From assembly GCA_026393655.1 (NCBI GenBank), contig JAPKZT010000212.1, positions 1 to 10,605 on the forward strand: a DNA stretch of 10,605 nt, given 5' to 3'. Position 1 is the first letter of the stretch, and each line of letters starts with the position of its first letter. The notes beneath the pieces are model-generated. The model was not told the origin of the DNA. It did not search any database and worked only from the letters and a program-made list of their open reading frames with translations. The stretch comes from Actinomycetota bacterium (GTDB lineage: Bacteria > Actinomycetota > Acidimicrobiia > Acidimicrobiales > Ilumatobacteraceae). Both the position numbers and the translations under genes were made by a program. This document shows positions 6,412 through 10,605 of the stretch, piece by piece.

Positions 6412-6417
6412 ATTCTA
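6412..6417 (-). promoter_or_regulatory. Putative -10 element (TAGAAT) of the deacetylase gene, leaderless arrangement
   Basis: TAGAAT on the minus strand ends six bases before the GTG at 6405, inside the AT-rich gap behind the phosphatase stop codon. It suggests the deacetylase has its own promoter. The local AT richness raises the odds of a chance match. Confidence 0.35.
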
Positions 6418-6430
6418 GGTATTTAGAAAT

Positions 6431-7162
6431 TTAATTAGTTAGTAAAGAATCTCGCAATGTATTTGCTGTTTTGTCGCTGACGCCGATTTCGCGAACGAAG
6501 TTTTGCACTGATCCATATTTAGTATTTAAGTCATCAAGAATGATTGCCATTGCCCGTGGGTCGGCCGCAGCAAATCGGGCTGGCATATTGGCGTAAGCCG
6601 CGGCAAGCTCTGGCTGGCTCACTTCGGCCCATTTGATGAGTCGCTTCATGCCTAATTCGGTTAGTCCGTAGTCTGCAGAAATGATTTCATCTGGCACACC
6701 GAGGATTGACAAAATGAATGCTGCCAATACTCCTGTGCGATCTTTGCCAGCAGCACAATGAAACACCAATGGCAAAACATCAGTTGATGCGATGACTTCA
6801 ATGGCATTAGCGAACTTTGGTGCAGCATTGGCGATCATTTCGCGATATGCCCAGACCAAAAATTCAACGGTGTCTTCTATAACTGGTGTGACAGGAAATT
6901 TGTCAACAGGGAAGGTGCCACGAGTTTTGACCTCGTTGTCGGTGCGCAAGTCGATCACAGTTTTCACACCAAGGTCAATTACTGCCTGGGCGTCATCGGC
7001 GGTTAGGCGATAAAGCCCGTCGGCTCGAAACAAAGTTCGCCATTTCGTCGTTTGGCCACTAACTGTTGGGTAGCCGCCCAAATCACGAAAGTTGTGCACC
7101 GCATCAAGGGCAATTAGTCGACGGGGATCATCAGTTAACGAGACGACTTCAGCGGCATTCAC
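6431..7162 (-). CDS. MptpB-like protein tyrosine/serine phosphatase (Y_phosphatase3 family)
   Basis: A protein of 243 residues. The N-terminus carries the NFRDLGGYPT signature (24-33), followed by WRTLFRADGLYRLT, both typical of MptpB-like phosphatases. The phosphate-binding loop is HCAAGKDRTG (135-144), with nucleophile C136 and R142; the K140-D141 pair is the feature that marks this dual- or triple-specificity group. DLRTDNEV (71-78) supplies the usual strand before the loop. It should hydrolyse phosphotyrosine, phosphoserine or phosphoinositides in the cytoplasm, or outside if exported, although I see no signal peptide. The physiological substrate is not evident. GTG 7162 is the start; TACTCT ends seven bases upstream and no Shine-Dalgarno sequence is visible. 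The gene is divergent from the dehydrogenase gene and followed by the deacetylase gene. Confidence 0.93.
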   Translation of the reverse strand: MNAAEVVSLTDDPRRLIALDAVHNFRDLGGYPTVSGQTTKWRTLFRADGLYRLTADDAQAVIDLGVKTVIDLRTDNEVKTRGTFPVDKFPVTPVIEDTVEFLVWAYREMIANAAPKFANAIEVIASTDVLPLVFHCAAGKDRTGVLAAFILSILGVPDEIISADYGLTELGMKRLIKWAEVSQPELAAAYANMPARFAAADPRAMAIILDDLNTKYGSVQNFVREIGVSDKTANTLRDSLLTN

Positions 7163-7169
7163 GCACGAC

Positions 7170-7175
7170 AGAGTA
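7170..7175 (-). promoter_or_regulatory. Putative -10 element (TACTCT) of the phosphatase gene, leaderless arrangement
   Basis: TACTCT on the minus strand ends seven bases before the GTG at 7162. No Shine-Dalgarno sequence lies between them. A matching -35 hexamer is not obvious. Confidence 0.35.
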
Positions 7176-7215
7176 TCGATTGAAAGTTAATTACAGGTGA
7201 TAATTGCTTTACAAA

Positions 7216-7244
7216 TTGGCAAATCATATTTGCGCAAGTACAGT
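7216..7244 (+). promoter_or_regulatory. SigA-type promoter of the 3-hydroxyacyl-CoA dehydrogenase gene
   Basis: TTGGCA (7216-7221) and TACAGT (7239-7244) are separated by exactly 17 bases. The -10 ends seven bases before the ATG at 7252, so the transcript would start at or beside the start codon. This is the most complete promoter in the window and supports the choice of ATG 7252. Confidence 0.55.
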
Positions 7245-7251
7245 CGCACAG

Positions 7252-8112
7252 ATGAATTCAGCATCTCAACTCAAACTCGTTGGCGTAATTGGCTCTGGAA
7301 TCATGGGCTCAGGTATTGCCGAAGTTATCGCTAAGTCAGGTATCGATGTAGTTATTCGCTCGCGCACGCAAGAAACTGCTGATGCGACGAAAGCAGCGAT
7401 TGAAGCAAGTCTGAAAAAGCAAGTCGCAAAAGCAAAGATCACCCAAGACCAACTAGACGCAGCAATGGCTCATGTTTGTGTCACCGGAAAACTGGAAGAT
7501 TTGGCGAACTGCGATTTGATCATCGAGTCTGCTGTAGAAGATCTCGTGACAAAAAAAGAACTATTCACTCAACTCGACAAGATCACCAAGCCTTCATGTG
7601 TTCTCTCAACAAACACGAGCACTTTGCCAGTAATCGAAATGGCGAAGTCAACGAACCGCCCCGACAAAGTTTGTGGTATCCATTTTTTTAATCCTGCTGT
7701 TTTGATGCCACTCGTTGAAGTTGTTCGGCCAATAACCGCAAGTGATGAGACAATCGCTTTCGCCAACGAGTTCGTTAAAGCCTGTGCAAAAGATGCAGTA
7801 CAAGTCGTTGATCGTGCTGGGTTCATTGTTAACGCATTGTTGTTTCCATATTTGAACAATGCAATTGCAATGTTCGAGGCTGGCACCGCAAGCATGGAGG
7901 ATATTGATGTTGCAATGAAAGGTGGTTGCAACTTTCCGATGGGGCCGTTTGCATTGCTCGATCTAGTTGGACTCGATACGTCAGTTGCGATTCTCAACGC
8001 TCTTCATGCCGAATTTAAGTCGCCAACTCTTGAACCCCGTCCAATGTTGAAAAAGCTTGTTGAGCAAGGCAAATTGGGTCGCAAATCGAAGCAAGGTTTT
8101 TATAGTTACTAA
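7252..8112 (+). CDS. 3-hydroxybutyryl-CoA / 3-hydroxyacyl-CoA dehydrogenase
   Basis: A protein of 286 residues, standard length for the short monofunctional family. It interconverts (S)-3-hydroxyacyl-CoA and 3-oxoacyl-CoA with a nicotinamide cofactor. The dinucleotide-binding loop GSGIMG is at 14-19. Catalytic residues can be read off: H144 in HFFNP with E156 (MPLVEV) as its partner, N194 in GFIVNALLFPYLN, and the S119-N121 region (STNTST). The C-terminal dimerisation domain includes FPMGPFALLDLVGLD and ends KQGFYSY. At the end of strand 2, where NAD enzymes carry Asp, the sequence is R36-S37-R38, which may indicate NADP(H) use. I chose ATG 7252 over an upstream start at 7204 because it gives the usual N-terminus and lies just after a promoter. 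Aat follows 18 bases downstream and the mutase gene after that. Confidence 0.94.
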   Translation: MNSASQLKLVGVIGSGIMGSGIAEVIAKSGIDVVIRSRTQETADATKAAIEASLKKQVAKAKITQDQLDAAMAHVCVTGKLEDLANCDLIIESAVEDLVTKKELFTQLDKITKPSCVLSTNTSTLPVIEMAKSTNRPDKVCGIHFFNPAVLMPLVEVVRPITASDETIAFANEFVKACAKDAVQVVDRAGFIVNALLFPYLNNAIAMFEAGTASMEDIDVAMKGGCNFPMGPFALLDLVGLDTSVAILNALHAEFKSPTLEPRPMLKKLVEQGKLGRKSKQGFYSY

Positions 8113-8130
8113 CATATGAATTAGTTACTG

Positions 8131-8808
8131 ATGAACTGGGATTCAACACCGACTTCTCTTGATGAGTCGGTTTGGGAGTTTCCACCGTCATCAAAATGGC
8201 CACGCAATGATGTCGTTGGTCGTGGTGCAGATTTAAGACCAGAAACTTTGATTCACGCGTATCGGCACGGAATATTTCCGATGGTTTCAAGCGATGAATT
8301 TGATGATCAACAACCGACTGATCTGGTTTGGTGGTCGCCACTAAAGCGCGCGGTCATTAACTTAGATCAGCTTGTGATCTCTCGGTCAATGCGCAGCAGC
8401 GAAAAAAAATTTGAAGTTCGAATTGACACATGTTTTGAAATGGTGATGCGAGGTTGTGCGGCGCCAAATCGTGATCACGGTTGGATCACCACCGAGTTCA
8501 TAGATGCTTATGTGCAGCTTCACAAACTTGGTTATGCCCACAGTTTTGAAGTCTTTGATGAAAATGGATTGCTAGCGGGTGGACTCTACGGCGTTCGCGT
8601 TGGAAGATTTTTTGCAGGTGAATCTATGTTTCATTTATTGCGCGATGCATCCAAAGTCGCGTTAATGGCGCTGGTTAAAGAAATGAAAGAATCCGAAATG
8701 ATTTTGTTGGATGTTCAGTGGTTAACTCCACATTTAGAAAGTCTTGGGGCCGTAGCCATTACAAGAGAGCAGTATTTGCGTGAACTTGCAGTCGCTGTAA
8801 TGCAATAG
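8131..8808 (+). CDS. aat: Leucyl/phenylalanyl-tRNA-protein transferase
   Basis: Transfers Leu or Phe from aminoacyl-tRNA to the N-terminus of proteins beginning with Arg or Lys, creating N-degrons for ClpS and its Clp protease in the cytoplasm. The protein has 225 residues, close to the family length. Motifs in order: AYRHGIFPM (43-51), WWSP (67-70), HGWIT (116-120), HSFEV with E140, GGLYGVRVGRFFAGESMF (150-167), and LLDVQWLTPHLESLG (192-206). E140 and D194 align with residues implicated in catalysis in the E. coli enzyme. It lies 18 bases after the dehydrogenase stop and 24 bases before the mutase. No Shine-Dalgarno sequence and no TANNNT hexamer at the leaderless distance is present, so it is probably read from the upstream transcript. 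Metabolically it has no obvious link to its neighbours. Identification is secure. Confidence 0.95.
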   Translation: MNWDSTPTSLDESVWEFPPSSKWPRNDVVGRGADLRPETLIHAYRHGIFPMVSSDEFDDQQPTDLVWWSPLKRAVINLDQLVISRSMRSSEKKFEVRIDTCFEMVMRGCAAPNRDHGWITTEFIDAYVQLHKLGYAHSFEVFDENGLLAGGLYGVRVGRFFAGESMFHLLRDASKVALMALVKEMKESEMILLDVQWLTPHLESLGAVAITREQYLRELAVAVMQ

Positions 8809-8817
8809 ATACACGCC

Positions 8818-8823
8818 TAGCCT
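8818..8823 (+). promoter_or_regulatory. Possible -10 element (TAGCCT) of the mutase gene
   Basis: TAGCCT ends nine bases before the ATG at 8833 and lies in the short gap after aat. No Shine-Dalgarno sequence is visible. No good -35 hexamer is seen, and the gene may instead be read through from aat. Confidence 0.25.
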
Positions 8824-8832
8824 TATCTGATA

Positions 8833-10605
8833 ATGACTGATCCAACTAAAGCCGTAACGCGTGATCAACCCTGGGTGATGCGCACCTATTCGGGTCATTC
8901 GAGCGCGGCTGCATCTAACGAGTTGTACCGCACGAACTTGGCACAGGGTCAAACAGGATTATCAATTGCTTTTGATCTGCCAACACAAACTGGCTATGAC
9001 CCAGATCATGTGCTCGCCAGGGGTGAAGTTGGCAAAGTTGGAGTACCAGTTGCGCATCTTGGTGATATGCGGACATTGCTCGATGGTATTCCGCCAGGCG
9101 AAATGAATACGTCAATGACGATAAATGCAACAGCAGCTTGGTTGCTTGCGCTTTATGTTGCGAACGCTGATGAACAAAATGTCGCGACAAAAGATTTACG
9201 AGGCACTACTCAAAACGACATACTCAAAGAATATTTGTCACGTGGTACTTTTATATTTCCACCGCAACAGTCGCGTCGAATAATTGTTGACATGATCGCC
9301 TGGTGCGCGGTTAACGCACCAAAGTGGAATCCTGTCAATATTTGCTCGTATCACTTACAAGAGGTCGGTGCGACTCCGGTTCAAGAGATCGCGTTTTCTC
9401 TGGCTAATGCAATTGACATCTTGGATGCGGTTAAATCAAGTGGTCAGATACCTGATGAGCAGTTTCCGCAAGTGTTTTCGTCGATTTCGTTTTTTGTTAA
9501 CGCCGGAATCAGATTCGTCGAAGAGATCTGCAAAATGCGAGCGTTTGTCGATCTCTGGCAGCGAATCGGTCGAGAGCGATATCAAATCACCGATGACCGC
9601 GCACTGCGATTCAGATACGGCGTCCAAGTAAATTCACTGGGTCTAACTGAAGCACAGCCAGAAAATAATGTGCAGCGAATTGTTCTCGAAATGTTGGCCG
9701 TAACACTTTCTAAAAACGCTCGGGCTCGCAGTGTGCAGTTGCCGGCATGGAACGAAGCTCTGGGCTTGCCGCGACCGTGGGATCAACAGTGGTCGTTGCG
9801 AATGCAGCAAGTCTTGGCTTTTGAAACTGATCTGCTTGAATACGAAGATATTTTTGACGGATCAACTGTCATCGAATCACAAACCGCGCAACTGGTCGAC
9901 GAATCATGGATTGAACTCAACGAGATCTTGGCAAGCGGTGGAGCATTTGAAGCGGTGGATGTTCTCAAGGGCAAACTTGTCAATTCAATGTCGAGTCGCA
10001 CGAGCAGAATAGAAAAAGGTGATCAGAAAGTTATTGGCGTGAACGCATTTACACAGACGGCGCCTTCGCCTCTAGGTGGCTTTGACAATATTCTCAAAGT
10101 TGATCCGAAGATAGAAAATCAAATGATCACTGAAGTTGAAACTTGGCGTAAATCTCGAAATCAAAGTCAAGTAGATTCGGCGCTCAAGTCTTTGCAAATT
10201 GCTGCTCGTGACGGGTCAAATTTGATGCCTGCTTCAATTGAACTTGCAAAAGTTGGGGGCACGACAGGCGAGTGGTCGCAGGTGTTGCGCGACATTTTTG
10301 GTGAATACCGTGCGCCGACTGGTGTCGGTGGCATCTCTGGCCGACACGGTCATCTATTGAATGAGGTTTCAGATTTTGTCAAAACGATTGTCGGCGGCCC
10401 GCCAAGACTATTGGTAGCAAAGCCTGGTCTAGATGGCCACTCGAGCGGGGCCGAACAGATAGCGGTTGCCGCACGTGACTCTGGAATGGAAGTTGTCTAC
10501 AGCGGTATTCGTTTAACACCAGAACAAATTGCAGCCTCAGCACGCGACGAGGATCCAGATGTAATTGGACTTTCAATTCTCTCGGGGTCGCACTTGGCGC
10601 TTGTG
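8833..10605 (+). CDS. meaA: MeaA-type coenzyme B12-dependent mutase, probably ethylmalonyl-CoA mutase, partial (C-terminus off the right edge)
   Basis: An uninterrupted reading frame of 591 codons to the window edge. MeaA proteins are about 650-680 residues, so roughly 70-90 are missing. The N-terminal substrate barrel has WVMRTYSGHS (14-23), GLSIAFDLPTQTGYDPDH (42-59), GTTQNDILKEY (124-134) and the Y173-H174 pair. R17, Y19, Q127, R137, Y173 and H174 fall exactly where methylmalonyl-CoA mutase has R87, Y89, Q197, R207, Y243 and H244. Keeping Tyr and Arg implies a substrate with a free carboxylate rather than isobutyryl-CoA. The B12 domain starts near 525, with D534-x-H536-x-x-G539 giving the cobalt-ligand histidine, then GLSILSGSH (579-587). 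The RTYSGHS, LPTQTGYDPDH and GAEQIAVAARDSGMEVVYSG features fit the MeaA/Ecm clade, which isomerises ethylmalonyl-CoA to methylsuccinyl-CoA. Methylmalonyl-CoA as substrate is not excluded. Confidence 0.9.
   Translation, partial: MTDPTKAVTRDQPWVMRTYSGHSSAAASNELYRTNLAQGQTGLSIAFDLPTQTGYDPDHVLARGEVGKVGVPVAHLGDMRTLLDGIPPGEMNTSMTINATAAWLLALYVANADEQNVATKDLRGTTQNDILKEYLSRGTFIFPPQQSRRIIVDMIAWCAVNAPKWNPVNICSYHLQEVGATPVQEIAFSLANAIDILDAVKSSGQIPDEQFPQVFSSISFFVNAGIRFVEEICKMRAFVDLWQRIGRERYQITDDRALRFRYGVQVNSLGLTEAQPENNVQRIVLEMLAVTLSKNARARSVQLPAWNEALGLPRPWDQQWSLRMQQVLAFETDLLEYEDIFDGSTVIESQTAQLVDESWIELNEILASGGAFEAVDVLKGKLVNSMSSRTSRIEKGDQKVIGVNAFTQTAPSPLGGFDNILKVDPKIENQMITEVETWRKSRNQSQVDSALKSLQIAARDGSNLMPASIELAKVGGTTGEWSQVLRDIFGEYRAPTGVGGISGRHGHLLNEVSDFVKTIVGGPPRLLVAKPGLDGHSSGAEQIAVAARDSGMEVVYSGIRLTPEQIAASARDEDPDVIGLSILSGSHLALV

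Noticed and set aside
9368..10576. Several small open frames on both strands inside the mutase region
   Set aside because: All lie within the uninterrupted 591-codon mutase frame and have no homology-like motifs.
8833..10605. Isobutyryl-CoA mutase as identity of the B12 enzyme
   Set aside because: Isobutyryl-CoA mutases replace the carboxylate-binding Tyr and Arg with Phe and Gln, while this protein keeps Y19 and R137, and the B12 domain is on the same chain.
1..10605. CRISPR arrays, tRNA or rRNA genes, insertion sequences, phage genes
   Set aside because: No regularly spaced repeats, tRNA-like cloverleaf segments, transposase motifs or flanking duplications were seen on reading both strands.

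Overview
The window looks like an ordinary chromosomal housekeeping segment from an actinobacterium of moderate GC, about 45% by eye. An Acidimicrobiia-like aquatic lineage is my best guess, not a demonstrated one. The evidence is the 420-residue aspartokinase with an internal start for a second subunit, a short MptpB-like phosphatase, a stand-alone receiver-like protein divergent from an NfeD-type protease, a secreted cyclophilin with a basic N-terminus, and a MeaA-type mutase. I see no mobile elements, tRNA/rRNA genes or CRISPR arrays. Coding density is very high, and the largest gene-free stretch is under 100 bases.

Layout. Positions 1-921 (minus) hold a membrane NfeD/ClpP-class protein whose C-terminus is cut by the left edge. 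It is divergent from a small atypical receiver-domain gene (969-1367, plus). A minus-strand cluster follows, read right to left: aspartokinase (4569-3307), a class I SAM methyltransferase (3285-2443) and aspartate-semialdehyde dehydrogenase (2438-1380). The first and last are the first two enzymes of the aspartate family pathway (Lys/DAP, Thr, Met), and the methyltransferase is wedged between them. Divergent from ask is a membrane-anchored cyclophilin (4622-5443). It is convergent with a minus-strand pair: an MptpB-like phosphatase (7162-6431) and an AT-rich NodB-type polysaccharide deacetylase (6405-5461). From 7252 to the right edge a plus-strand run holds 3-hydroxyacyl-CoA dehydrogenase (7252-8112), leucyl/phenylalanyl-tRNA-protein transferase (8131-8808) and a MeaA/ethylmalonyl-CoA mutase (8833 to beyond 10605). 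The first and third suggest C4/C5 acyl-CoA metabolism, possibly the ethylmalonyl-CoA pathway.

Regulation. Almost no start has a Shine-Dalgarno sequence. Instead eight of ten genes have a TANNNT (-10-like) hexamer ending 6-9 bases before the start codon, the layout expected for leaderless mRNAs. The two clear Shine-Dalgarno sites lie before the TTG start of the NfeD gene and inside ask, where AAAGGAG stands 8 bases before an in-frame ATG that would produce the separate aspartokinase beta subunit. No wholly new system is evident. The points most worth a second look are the leaderless pattern, the ask internal start, the tandem inverted repeats at the ask/cyclophilin divergence, the inserted methyltransferase, and cofactor or active-site substitutions in the dehydrogenase and the NfeD protein.
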